Origin: Arthrobacter sp. fls2-241-R2A-200
Lineage (GTDB): Bacteria; Actinomycetota; Actinomycetes; Actinomycetales; Micrococcaceae
DNA: 64,000 bases
NCBI RefSeq assembly: GCF_030209745.1
Contig: NZ_JARVRJ010000002.1
Span: 124,001-188,000 of the forward strand
Direction of reading: 5' to 3'
Each line of letters begins with the position of its first letter. The first letter of the stretch is position 1. The position numbers were made by a program, and so were the translations under genes. Shown piece after piece: positions 56,067-64,000 of the stretch. Below the pieces are notes generated by a model. It was not told the origin of the DNA, searched no databases, and worked only from the letters and a program-made list of their open reading frames with translations.

Positions 56067-58688
56067 ATGGCTGAATCAACGCAGGGTACAGACACGCCCG
56101 CCACCGCCCCGATCAACGTTCCCGACAAGCCGGCCCTTGAAGGCCTGGAGGCTGCTCTGACGCAGCGCTGGCTGGACGAAGGAACCTACAAGTTCAACCC
56201 GGACACCACCCGGGAGCAGGTCTACTCGATCGACACTCCCCCGCCTACGGCCTCCGGCTCACTCCACGTGGGCCACATGTTCTCCTTCACGCAGACCGAC
56301 GTCCAGGCCCGTTACATGCGCATGACGGGGAAGAACGTCTTCTACCCCATGGGTTGGGACGACAACGGCCTGCCAACGGAGCGCCGCGTCCAGAACTACT
56401 ACGGTGTGCGTTGCGATCCTGCGATTCCTTACAACGCTGACTACACTCCCCCGGCCCAGCCGGCTAAGAACCAGCGCGATTTCGACGTCGTTTCCCGCCA
56501 GAACTTCATCGAACTGTGCGAGGAACTTGCCGTTGAGGACGAGAAAGTCTTCGAGAACCTGTTCCAGACCCTTGGCTTGTCCGTGGACTGGGACCTGACG
56601 TACCGAACCATCGACGACGCCTCGCGGGCGGTCTCCCAGCGGGCTTTCCTGGCCAACCTGTCAGCCGGTGATGCCTACATGGCCGAAGCCCCCACGCTGT
56701 GGGACGTAACGTTCCGCACAGCCGTGGCGCAGGCCGAGCTCGAAGACCGCGAAGTGGCGGGTGCCTACTACCGCTACCCGTTCTTCACTGAAGACGGCGA
56801 AAAGATCTTCATCGAGACCACCCGTCCGGAACTTCTCGCGGCTTGCGCAGCTTTGGTTGCCAACCCCGACGACGAGCGGTACCAGCCCTTGTTCGGCAAG
56901 ACCGTGAAGTCTCCCCTGTTCGACGTCGAGCTTGAAGTCAAGGCACACCCGCTCGCGAAGGCTGATAAGGGCTCCGGCATTGCCATGGTCTGTACGTTCG
57001 GTGACCTGACCGACGTCACGTGGTGGCGCGAACTGCAGCTTCCCACCCGGGCCATCATGGGGCGTGACGGCCGGATCCTTGCCGACACTCCGGAGTGGAT
57101 CACCACGGAGGCCGGAAAGGAAGCCTACGCCGCCATCGCAGGCAAGACTGCCTTCTCTGCCAAGGAAGCGGTAGTAGAGCTGCTCAAGGCCGCGGACCTG
57201 CTCGATGGCGAACCCAAGAAGATCACCCACCCCGTGAACTTCTTCGAGAAGGGCGACAAGCCACTTGAAGTTGTCACGTCCCGCCAGTGGTACATCCGCA
57301 ACGGCGGACGCGATGAGGAACGCCGCGAACGCTTGATCGGCCGCGGCCAGGAGATCGACTTCCACCCCGCGTTCATGCGCTCCCGCTACGAGAACTGGAT
57401 CGCCGGGCTCAACGGTGACTGGCTGGTATCCCGCCAACGGTTCTTCGGCGTGCCGATTCCCGTCTGGTATCCCCTCGATGCCCAAGGCAACCCGGACTAC
57501 GACAACCCGATCCTGCCCTCCGATGAGATGCTCCCCGTGGACCCCGCCGCGGATGCTGCCCCGGGATATGAGGAGTCGCAGCGCGATCAGGCCAACGGGT
57601 TCACGGGCGACGCCGATGTCTTGGACACGTGGGCTACGTCTTCCTTGACACCACAGATCGTGGGCGGCTGGAGCCGGGACGAGGAACTGTTCTCCAAGGT
57701 CTTCCCCTTCGACCTCCGCCCGCAGGGCCACGACATCATTCGCACGTGGCTGTTCTCGTCTGCCGTACGCGCAGACGCATTGCAGAACACGGCTCCTTGG
57801 AAGCACGCTGCCATCTCCGGCTGGATCCTGGACCCCGACCGCAAGAAGATGTCCAAGTCCAAGGGCAATGTTGTGGTGCCCACTGATGTGCTGAACGAGT
57901 ACGGATCCGATGCCGTGCGCTACTGGGCTGCGTCTGCCAAGCTGGGAGCCGATACCGCGTACGAGATCGCCCAGATGAAGATAGGCCGCCGCCTTGCCAT
58001 CAAGTTGCTCAACGCATCCAAGTTCGTCCTCAACCTCGGCGCTACGGAAAACTCAGTGGCTACTTCCGACCTGTCGGTCGTGACCAACCCGCTGGACCGT
58101 GCCCTGCTCGCCCAGCTGTCCGACGTCGTCGCGCAGTCCACCAAGGCGTTCGATAACTACGATTACGCCCGTGCCCTGCAGATCACCGAAACGTTCTTCT
58201 GGCAGTTCACGGACGACTACGTCGAACTCATCAAGGACCGCGCGTACGGTGCTGCAGGTGAGGCGGAGCAGGCTTCTGTCCTGGCGGCCCTCGCCACCAC
58301 CCTCGATGCCCTGCTGCGGTTGTTCGCTCCGTTCCTGCCCTTCGCCACTGAGGAAGTCTGGGGCTGGTGGCGTAACGGTTCCGTCCACCGCGCCCAGTGG
58401 CCGGCGGCCCTGGAAATCAACGACGGCGACACCACCATGCTGGGCACTGTGGGCATTGCCCTCAGCGGCATCCGCAAGGCGAAGTCCGAGGCCAAGGTAA
58501 AACAGCGCACCGCTGTTCTCTCTGCGTCCATCTCGGCATCGGAGCTGCTGATTGCACAACTCAAGGCCGGCTTGGGCGACCTCAAGGCTGCCGCCAACGC
58601 CCAGGAAATTGCCCTGGTGGCGGGCGACGGCGATTTGACGGTCAGCGACGTTGTCCTCGCTCCGGCAGAGGAAGTGCCGGCGTCCTAG
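56067..58688 (+). CDS. valS: Valyl-tRNA synthetase
   Basis: 873 residues, class I. LHVGHMFSFTQ (HIGH) and KKMSKSKGN are intact, and the CP1 editing domain carries FIETTRPE with the Thr-rich loop. The catalytic-core spelling PMGWDDNGLPTERRVQNYYGV is that of a subset of bacterial ValRS. The C-terminal coiled coil is short. The terminator at 58718 follows. Start ATG 56067 without a strong Shine-Dalgarno. Confidence 0.96.
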   Translation: MAESTQGTDTPATAPINVPDKPALEGLEAALTQRWLDEGTYKFNPDTTREQVYSIDTPPPTASGSLHVGHMFSFTQTDVQARYMRMTGKNVFYPMGWDDNGLPTERRVQNYYGVRCDPAIPYNADYTPPAQPAKNQRDFDVVSRQNFIELCEELAVEDEKVFENLFQTLGLSVDWDLTYRTIDDASRAVSQRAFLANLSAGDAYMAEAPTLWDVTFRTAVAQAELEDREVAGAYYRYPFFTEDGEKIFIETTRPELLAACAALVANPDDERYQPLFGKTVKSPLFDVELEVKAHPLAKADKGSGIAMVCTFGDLTDVTWWRELQLPTRAIMGRDGRILADTPEWITTEAGKEAYAAIAGKTAFSAKEAVVELLKAADLLDGEPKKITHPVNFFEKGDKPLEVVTSRQWYIRNGGRDEERRERLIGRGQEIDFHPAFMRSRYENWIAGLNGDWLVSRQRFFGVPIPVWYPLDAQGNPDYDNPILPSDEMLPVDPAADAAPGYEESQRDQANGFTGDADVLDTWATSSLTPQIVGGWSRDEELFSKVFPFDLRPQGHDIIRTWLFSSAVRADALQNTAPWKHAAISGWILDPDRKKMSKSKGNVVVPTDVLNEYGSDAVRYWAASAKLGADTAYEIAQMKIGRRLAIKLLNASKFVLNLGATENSVATSDLSVVTNPLDRALLAQLSDVVAQSTKAFDNYDYARALQITETFFWQFTDDYVELIKDRAYGAAGEAEQASVLAALATTLDALLRLFAPFLPFATEEVWGWWRNGSVHRAQWPAALEINDGDTTMLGTVGIALSGIRKAKSEAKVKQRTAVLSASISASELLIAQLKAGLGDLKAAANAQEIALVAGDGDLTVSDVVLAPAEEVPAS

Positions 58689-58717
58689 GCTGCCGGTCCT
58701 CGTTTTTGGGCAAAGGG

Positions 58718-58753
58718 GAAGCCCCATCAGCGTTTTGCCGTTGGTGGGGCTTC
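58718..58753. terminator. Terminator after valS
   Basis: GAAGCCCCA (58718-58726) and TGGGGCTTC (58745-58753) pair around an 18-base loop, with CTTTG beyond. The flanking bases extend the stem imperfectly. Confidence 0.75.
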
Positions 58754-58965
58754 GACTTTGCGGCTGTCTGGTGACGTCTTGACAGTCTGGCGGAATCCTT
58801 GGACTTTCAGGTCTTCCTACCTCGTCACTGGTAGCTTGCTTCCAACTTTGCCAAAGGCTGCGTTGGTTGCATGTCACTGAATCTTCGGTTTCCGTGTCCC
58901 TCATCTTTCGAAGTGGGTAAGAACAATTGTTGTCCCGCTAACGGGGATGCACAAGGCCTTCGGCT

Positions 58966-58985
58966 GAACTACACATCTGTAGTTC
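58966..58985. promoter_or_regulatory. Palindrome upstream of the Fpg/Nei-like gene
   Basis: GAACTACA-CATC-TGTAGTTC, an exact inverted repeat 74-93 bp before the gene. It could be an operator or a hairpin. The rest of the 370 bp gap from valS shows no gene. Confidence 0.5.
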
Positions 58986-59058
58986 GGGGCCCCGCCATCG
59001 GGCCTCTCGGGCCGCCTCCCCTGCCGCACGAAGACCATCTTGTGGCAGAGTATGACCC

Positions 59059-59934
59059 ATGCCGGAACTGCCCGAAGTGCACGGCTTGTGCATGTACCTG
59101 GACACGCAACTCCATGGAAGCGTGCTGAGCGAAGTCCGAATAAATTCCTTCTCAGCCCTTAAGACCGCCGACCCTCCCTACACCGAACTCCAAGGCCGGA
59201 CAATCCACGGGGTGAAGCGTCTCGGTAAGTTTGTCTGCATCGACACCGACGGGCTCTTCTTCGTGTTTCACCTGGCAAAGGCCGGCTGGGTTCGATACAC
59301 AGAGCATCCGTCCTCAGCCGGGTTGCGCATGGGCAAAAGCAACATCTCAGCGAGGCTCCTGCTTCACCGACCTTCCGATGATGCCCACATAGGCCTGGAC
59401 CTGACCGAAGCTGGAACCAAGAAAAGCCTGGCCATCTATGTGGTCCGGAATCCGCAGGAAGTGCCCGGGATCGCAACCTTGGGCCCCGAACCGCTCAGCC
59501 CTGACTTCGACGTCGACGCCCTGGCAGCGATACTCGCTTCGAGCTCACAGCAAATCAAAGGACTGTTGCGCAGCCAAAGCGTCATCGCCGGCATTGGAAA
59601 TGCCTACAGCGATGAGATCCTTCATGCCGCGAAAATATCCCCTTTCGCCAACTCCAAGTCTCTGGATCAAAAGACTGTGGCACGCCTCTACGAGTCGATG
59701 CAGGAAGTCCTGGTGGGGGCCGTCAACGCTGCCGCGGGAAAACCATCCAACGAACTGAAAGACACCAAGCGCAGTAACTTCCGCGTGCATGCACGGACCG
59801 GGCAGCCATGCCCGGTGTGCGGAGATACAGTCAGGGAGGTGTCCTTCGCGGACACCTCCCTGCAGTATTGCGCAACCTGTCAGACCAACGGGAAAATCCT
59901 CGCGGACCGAAGAACCTCACGGTTCCTCAAGTAG
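59059..59934 (+). CDS. Fpg/Nei family DNA glycosylase
   Basis: 291 residues. It starts MPELPEV, so Pro2 and Glu3 (catalytic base) are in place, followed by the conserved Lys in the LGKFVCID region. The helix-two-turn-helix is at about 165-195 (QSVIAGIGNAYSDEIL) and the C-terminal zinc finger has CPVC and CATC with QTNGK. It removes oxidised bases and cuts the abasic site. Whether it is an Fpg or a Nei is not decided by sequence alone; it looks closer to the Nei-like group. Confidence 0.88.
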   Translation: MPELPEVHGLCMYLDTQLHGSVLSEVRINSFSALKTADPPYTELQGRTIHGVKRLGKFVCIDTDGLFFVFHLAKAGWVRYTEHPSSAGLRMGKSNISARLLLHRPSDDAHIGLDLTEAGTKKSLAIYVVRNPQEVPGIATLGPEPLSPDFDVDALAAILASSSQQIKGLLRSQSVIAGIGNAYSDEILHAAKISPFANSKSLDQKTVARLYESMQEVLVGAVNAAAGKPSNELKDTKRSNFRVHARTGQPCPVCGDTVREVSFADTSLQYCATCQTNGKILADRRTSRFLK

Positions 59935-59952
59935 TGCTGACACAGGCTCCGG

Positions 59953-60603
59953 TTAGTGGAACTCGGGGCTTTCGGTGCGGCTGCGCTTGAGTTCAAAGAA
60001 GTGCGGATATCCGGCGAGTGTGACGGTGGCGTCCCAAAGCTGGCCCGCTTCTTCGCCACGGGGGATGCGGGTGAGTACCGGACCAAAAAACGCGATTCCA
60101 TTGACGGCCACCACCGGAGTTCCCACATCTTGGCCCACCAGTGAGATACCTGCCTCATGGCTGGCGCGGAGCTGTGCGTCGTACTCATCGGAATCGGCGA
60201 ACCTGGCCAGATCGGCAGGGAGTCCCACCTCGGCCAGGGCCTTCTGGATAACGGCCGCCCGATCCTTGTTGCCTTCAGCGTGGATCTGCTGACCCATGGC
60301 GTCGTACAAGGCTTTGACGTAGCTGTTGCCGTGCAGTTCCTGGGCCGCAATGATCACACGAACCGGGCCCCAACTCTCGTCCATCATGGCCCTGTACTCG
60401 TCAGGAAGGTCGCGATCCTCGTTAAGGACGGACAGGCTCATGACGTGCCACTCGGTGTCAATGCCGCGCACCTGTTCCACTTCGCCGATCCACCGGGACG
60501 TGACCCAAGCGAACGGACAGATGGGGTCAAACCAGAAGTCGGCCTTGTTGGTGGATGTGACGGGCGCAGTGACGTCTTCGGGCACAGTAATATCTTCGGG
60601 CAC
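59953..60603 (-). CDS. Mycothiol-dependent nitroreductase Rv2466c-like (DsbA family)
   Basis: 216 residues of the DsbA-like thioredoxin fold. The segment DFWFDPICPFAWVTSRW lines up with the active site of Rv2466c (CPWC), but the second Cys is Ala here: C29-P-F-A32, so only the nucleophile remains. The rest, including GNRIH-like and FFGPVLTRIPRGEEAGQLWDA regions and the PHFFELKRSRTE end, is conserved. GTG 60603 has AAGGAG five bases before it. The first codons form a degenerate repeat (TVPEDI, TVPEDV, TAPV). Confidence 0.87.
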   Translation of the reverse strand: MPEDITVPEDVTAPVTSTNKADFWFDPICPFAWVTSRWIGEVEQVRGIDTEWHVMSLSVLNEDRDLPDEYRAMMDESWGPVRVIIAAQELHGNSYVKALYDAMGQQIHAEGNKDRAAVIQKALAEVGLPADLARFADSDEYDAQLRASHEAGISLVGQDVGTPVVAVNGIAFFGPVLTRIPRGEEAGQLWDATVTLAGYPHFFELKRSRTESPEFH

Positions 60604-60683
60604 AGTAACTCCTTGGGAGCTTGGGAAACACGGGCTCGTGGGTCAATCCCGGAGGAGACCCCTTCGCTTAGCCAAACAGAAGG

Positions 60684-61973
60684 TTAGGCAGACTTATTCC
60701 GGCGCTTCGCCACGACGTCGTGGGCAATCATGGTGGGCTGCGCCTTCTTGCTCACTACATCGGCCGTGATGACCACCGCACCGATATCGTCCCGGCTGGG
60801 GAGATCGAACATGACAGGCAGCAGGACTTCTTCCATGATGGCTCGCAAGCCACGGGCGCCCGTGCCGCGCTCAAGGGCCTGATCCGCGATGGCATCCAGC
60901 GCGTCCTGGTCGAATTGCAGCTCCACTCCATCGAGCTGGAACATCTTCTGGTACTGCTTCACCAGGGCATTCTTGGGCGTGGACAGAATCTGAATGAGTG
61001 CGGGCCTGTCCAAACTTGAGACAGTGGTGATCACGGGGAGGCGACCGATGAACTCGGGGATCAGACCGAACTTCAGCAGGTCCTCGGGCATGACCTCGCC
61101 GTAGGTGTCCACCTTGTCCCGGGAGTCGTTCAAAGGCGCTCCGAAACCGATGCCCTTACGTCCGGACCTGGAGCCAATGATGTCCTCGAGGCCGGCGAAG
61201 GCGCCAGCGACGATGAACAGGACGTTAGTGGTGTCGATTTGGATAAACTCCTGATGCGGATGCTTCCGACCGCCCTGTGGCGGTACCGAGGCGACCGTGC
61301 CTTCCAGAATCTTCAACAGTGCTTGCTGCACACCTTCACCGGAAACATCCCGGGTAATGGAGGGATTTTCGCTCTTACGCGAGATCTTGTCGATCTCGTC
61401 GATATAGATAATGCCTTGTTCGGCCTTTTTGACGTCGTAGTCCGCCGCCTGAATCAGCTTCAGGAGGATATTCTCAACATCCTCACCTACATAACCGGCC
61501 TCAGTGAGAGCCGTGGCATCGGCCACGGCGAACGGCACGTTGAGCCGACGAGCGAGCGTCTGGGCAAGATAGGTTTTCCCGCAACCGGTAGGCCCTATCA
61601 GCAAGATGTTCGACTTGGCGATCTCCACATCCTCGTGATGTGAGCCTTCGCCCAAGCTACCGGACTTCGGCGCGTGGCCGGCTTGGATGCGCTTGTAGTG
61701 GTTGTAGACGGCAACAGCCAAAGACCGTTTGGCCGGTTCCTGGCCAATAACGTATTCCTGCAGGAAGTCGAAGATCTCGCGAGGCTTGGGCAACTCGAAG
61801 CTGCCGAGATCAGAAACCTCCGCCAACTCCTCTTCGATGATCTCGTTGCACAACTCGATGCACTCATCGCAGATGTACACACCGGGCCCGGCAATCAGCT
61901 TCCGAACCTGCTTTTGGCTCTTCCCGCAGAAAGAACACTTCAGCAGATCCGTGCTCTCGCCAATCCGAGCCAT
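60684..61973 (-). CDS. clpX: ATP-dependent Clp protease ATP-binding subunit ClpX
   Basis: 429 residues: N-terminal zinc-binding domain (CSFCGKSQ with CDECIELC), Walker A GPTGCGKT, Walker [10 protein letters not shown], a sensor region and the IGF-type loop (IGFGAPL). A short linker insert, [13 protein letters not shown], follows the first helix. It unfolds proteins for ClpP. ATG 61973 gives [13 protein letters not shown]; the longer frame is not conserved-looking. clpP2 is 202 bp upstream behind a hairpin. Confidence 0.97.
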   Translation of the reverse strand: MARIGESTDLLKCSFCGKSQKQVRKLIAGPGVYICDECIELCNEIIEEELAEVSDLGSFELPKPREIFDFLQEYVIGQEPAKRSLAVAVYNHYKRIQAGHAPKSGSLGEGSHHEDVEIAKSNILLIGPTGCGKTYLAQTLARRLNVPFAVADATALTEAGYVGEDVENILLKLIQAADYDVKKAEQGIIYIDEIDKISRKSENPSITRDVSGEGVQQALLKILEGTVASVPPQGGRKHPHQEFIQIDTTNVLFIVAGAFAGLEDIIGSRSGRKGIGFGAPLNDSRDKVDTYGEVMPEDLLKFGLIPEFIGRLPVITTVSSLDRPALIQILSTPKNALVKQYQKMFQLDGVELQFDQDALDAIADQALERGTGARGLRAIMEEVLLPVMFDLPSRDDIGAVVITADVVSKKAQPTMIAHDVVAKRRNKSA

Positions 61974-62104
61974 GTGGAAATCCCTTCGTTGCAAACGGGT
62001 GATGCAGCTGAGCGCCGCCATCAAGTGTGCGGCGAAGCCGCGGCCGACACCACCGTGACACCATCCACTCTAGGTCACGATGGGGTGCATCGGTGGAAAG
62101 AGAA

Positions 62105-62141
62105 CGCCGGTGCGGTTCACATTTCCCGAACCGCACCGGCG
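62105..62141. terminator. Hairpin between clpP2 and clpX
   Basis: A 14-bp perfect stem (CGCCGGTGCGGTTC and its complement) with a nine-base loop. It would end the clpP1-clpP2 transcript and allow clpX its own promoter. Confidence 0.8.
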
Positions 62142-62175
62142 CGCACTACTGATTCTTACTGTCCGTCCCCCGCTA

Positions 62176-62835
62176 CTACCGGGTGATTGCCTGGGGCTTG
62201 ATCTTCCGGGAATCGAGAACCTGGTCGATCAATCCATAGGACATCGCCTCGGCAGCGGTCAGGATCTTGTCGCGCTCAATATCGTTGTTGACCTGCTCGG
62301 ACGTCCGGCCTGAGTGGTGCGCCAGCGTGTCCTCAAGCCACGTACGCATGCGCATGACTTCCGCCGCCTGGATCTCAAGGTCCGACGCCTGGCCACCCTG
62401 GCCACCGGAGAGGGCGGGCTGGTGGATCAGCACGCGGGCGTTCGGCAGGGCCAAGCGCTTGCCCGGGGTACCTGCAGCGAGCAATACGGCTGCCGCACTG
62501 GCTGCCTGGCCGAGGCATACCGTCTGGATCTCCGGACGGATGTACTGCATGGTGTCGTAGATGGCCGTCATGGCCGTGAACGATCCACCAGGCGAGTTGA
62601 TGTACAGCGTGATGTCGCGATCCGGGTCCGTTGACTCAAGGACCAGAAGCTGGGCCATGATGTCGTCCGCGGAAGCATCGTCAACCTGCACCCCAAGGAA
62701 GATGATGCGGTCCTCAAAGAGCTTGGTGTAGGGATCCTGGCGCTTGAAGCCATACGGCGTGCGCTCTTCAAACTGGGGCAGGACATAGCGGCTGGACGGG
62801 AGATTACCGGCAGACCATCCGAAGTTGTAGTTCAT
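62176..62835 (-). CDS. clpP2: ATP-dependent Clp protease proteolytic subunit 2
   Basis: 219 residues of ClpP. The catalytic Ser113 is in GQAASAAAV and His138 in LIHQP. The C-terminus is the longer one of the two paralogues. In Actinobacteria ClpP1 and ClpP2 rings join to a hetero-tetradecamer. The start ATG 62835 is 39 bp after the clpP1 stop. Confidence 0.96.
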   Translation of the reverse strand: MNYNFGWSAGNLPSSRYVLPQFEERTPYGFKRQDPYTKLFEDRIIFLGVQVDDASADDIMAQLLVLESTDPDRDITLYINSPGGSFTAMTAIYDTMQYIRPEIQTVCLGQAASAAAVLLAAGTPGKRLALPNARVLIHQPALSGGQGGQASDLEIQAAEVMRMRTWLEDTLAHHSGRTSEQVNNDIERDKILTAAEAMSYGLIDQVLDSRKIKPQAITR

Positions 62836-62874
62836 GTTCTTTACTCCTGGGGTTTCAGTGGTTCGTGATGCCGG

Positions 62875-63525
62875 TTAGTTCTCGGAGTTCGACTCGCCGT
62901 TCGTCTGGTTAGCCGTTCCACCGCCGCCTGCAACCGAGCCGGCGTGCGCCGAGATCTTGTCGAAAAAGCCGTATTCCAGCGCTTCTGCGGCCGTGAACCA
63001 CTTGTCGCGGTCGTTGTCCTTGAGGATGGTCTCCACGGTCTGCCCGGTTTGATCTGCAGTGAGCTCGGCCATGACTTTCTTCATGTGGAGGATGAGTTCC
63101 GCCTGGATCTTGATGTCAGAGGCCGTTCCACCGATGCCGCCGGACGGCTGGTGCATCAGGATGCGCGCGTTTGGCGTCGCGTAGCGCTTTCCCTTGGTAC
63201 CGGATGACAGGAGGAACTGGCCCATGGAGGCAGCCAACCCGGTGGCTACCGTCACGACATCGTTCGGGATGAACTGCATGGTGTCATAGATGGCCATACC
63301 GGCAGTGACCGAACCACCGGGCGAGTTGATGTAAAGGTAGATGTCCTTCTCGGGATCCTCGGCCGAAAGGAGGAGGAGCTGCGAGCAGATGGCGTTGGCG
63401 TTCTCGTCACGGACTTCAGAGCCGAGCCAGATGATGCGCTCTTTCAGCAGGCGGTTATAAATGTAGTTGTCCTGGGCTGCGGGATCGACAGTTGCCATCC
63501 GGGGAGCCTCTGATTGCTGTGACAT
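62875..63525 (-). CDS. clpP1: ATP-dependent Clp protease proteolytic subunit 1
   Basis: 216 residues of ClpP. Ser100 in GLAASMGQF and His125 in LMHQPSGG are intact. The C-terminal tail is Gly/Asn-rich. ATG 63525 gives [10 protein letters not shown]; an internal ATG at codon 10 is an alternative. First gene of the clpP1-clpP2 unit, preceded by a ClgR-like box about 110 bp upstream and, nearer the start, by a 10-bp tandem repeat. Confidence 0.96.
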   Translation of the reverse strand: MSQQSEAPRMATVDPAAQDNYIYNRLLKERIIWLGSEVRDENANAICSQLLLLSAEDPEKDIYLYINSPGGSVTAGMAIYDTMQFIPNDVVTVATGLAASMGQFLLSSGTKGKRYATPNARILMHQPSGGIGGTASDIKIQAELILHMKKVMAELTADQTGQTVETILKDNDRDKWFTAAEALEYGFFDKISAHAGSVAGGGGTANQTNGESNSEN

Positions 63526-63555
63526 AAGTACTTACCTCTCGCTGGTGTCAGTGAT

Positions 63556-63575
63556 TTCACTGAACTTCACTGAAC
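63556..63575. repeat. Tandem 10-bp repeat before clpP1
   Basis: TTCACTGAAC is repeated exactly twice and begins a third copy (TTCACTAC), 31 bp upstream of the clpP1 start. Confidence 0.85.
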
Positions 63576-63633
63576 TTCACTACTTGGACACTAACCGTTT
63601 TGAACGGCGATTTGTTCGCCGGAATCGCACTGT

Positions 63634-63645
63634 TCGCTGACGGCG
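63634..63645. promoter_or_regulatory. ClgR-binding-site-like element upstream of clpP1
   Basis: TCGCTGACGGCG fits the core of the reported actinobacterial ClgR motif, CGC-Y-N-A-N-R-GCG, at every constrained position. ClgR activates clp genes under protein stress. It lies between tig (minus) and clpP1. Confidence 0.65.
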
Positions 63646-63682
63646 CACGTCTGCGTTCAGCACCAGTGTTCAGCCTTAAAGC

Positions 63683-63718
63683 AAACCGACCCCGGATCAT
63701 CTGATCCGGGGTCGGTTT
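63683..63718. terminator. Terminator of tig
   Basis: A stem of up to 17 bp (63683-63699 with 63702-63718) in which the innermost pairs probably stay open; GGTTTTG follows on the plus side and AAAACC on the other. It ends the tig transcript on the minus strand. Confidence 0.85.
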
Positions 63719-63730
63719 TGTTGCTGAGTG

Positions 63731-64000
63731 CTAGAACTTCACAGCTGCTGGGTCGTCGTTGGCGGCGACGACAGATTCTTCGGCCTGCTCCTCGGTGTCG
63801 ATGTCCTCTGCGGCGACGTCGCCTGCGGGGCGCACGAAGCTCGTGAGGTCAACCTTGTTGCCATCGGCGTCAACAACCTCGGCCTGGCCCAGGACTACGG
63901 CCAAAGCCTTACGACGGCGAACCTCGGAAACCATCATGGGAACCTGGCCGCTCTGATCAATGATCTGGGCGAACTGGTTCGGATCCATGCCGTACTGGCT
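63731..64000 (-). CDS. tig: Trigger factor, C-terminal part
   Basis: The last 90 residues of trigger factor, running off the window. The segment [20 protein letters not shown] and the [17 protein letters not shown] end are characteristic of actinobacterial Tig, a ribosome-bound chaperone and prolyl isomerase. The acidic tail ([12 protein letters not shown]) follows. In many Actinobacteria tig precedes clpP1-clpP2-clpX. Confidence 0.9.
   Translation of the reverse strand, partial: SQYGMDPNQFAQIIDQSGQVPMMVSEVRRRKALAVVLGQAEVVDADGNKVDLTSFVRPAGDVAAEDIDTEEQAEESVVAANDDPAAVKF

Overview
The window is a stretch of a high-GC Gram-positive chromosome, almost certainly Micrococcaceae and most like Arthrobacter/Paenarthrobacter. 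The evidence is the content and gene order: phosphatidylinositol-phosphate synthase next to an AP4A-phosphorylase-like HIT protein and thrS, mycothiol-linked enzymes, two clpP genes, class Ib ribonucleotide reductase, a ThiD-TenA fusion, a T-box in front of ileS, and LexA, NrdR and ClgR sites of the actinobacterial type. Genus is inferred from protein sequences, not from a marker gene. There is no rRNA and no CRISPR array.

Layout. 1-3000: pgsA-HIT-thrS on the minus strand. 3000-8300: a DNA-damage block: dnaE2 with a DUF6504 gene behind a LexA box, an unknown divergent gene and an SRAP/HMCES protein. 8400-10550: mycoredoxin, then mycothiol-dependent formaldehyde dehydrogenase with its metallo-beta-lactamase partner. 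10560-14740: lipoate ligase-like and thioesterase-like genes, a coiled-coil protein and a Rieske-FAD oxidoreductase. 14800-20560 is the accessory part: a C-terminally truncated AlkD-like gene, a DUF1016 nuclease, a DUF222-HNH protein, a YciI remnant, a FUSC exporter with its MarR regulator, and a dead transposase that abuts the nrdF stop codon. 20557-24554: nrdHIE and nrdF, with a strong hairpin before nrdF and NrdR-like boxes upstream. 24900-33710: LysR, DUF2004, metE/metF, ROK regulator, rRNA-type methyltransferase and cupin. 33778-34937: two identical tRNA-Ala(GGC) genes around a gamma-butyrolactone-receptor-like TetR gene. 35050-42710: rsfS, a tail-anchored unknown, nadD, proA, proB, obg, rpmA and rplU, all minus. 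43090-48030: ThiD-TenA under a TPP riboswitch, then RNase E/G. 48500-58690: VKOR, ndk, DUF4233, folC, ileS with T-box, an SDR and valS. 59059-64000: Fpg/Nei glycosylase, mycothiol-nitroreductase-like protein, clpX, clpP2, clpP1 with a ClgR site, and the end of tig.

How it works together: most of the window is housekeeping (translation, proteolysis, dNTP, methionine, proline, folate and thiamine metabolism) with readable control sites. The damage block at 3-8 kb and the decaying accessory block at 14.8-20.6 kb are the least routine parts. A recurring small-scale feature is the short tandem duplication (10-20 bp units) in gaps or across gene ends, seen at six places. I found no complete novel multi-gene system; the best leads are the LexA-controlled DUF6504-dnaE2 unit without imuA'/imuB beside it, and the truncated AlkD/DUF1016 neighbourhood.
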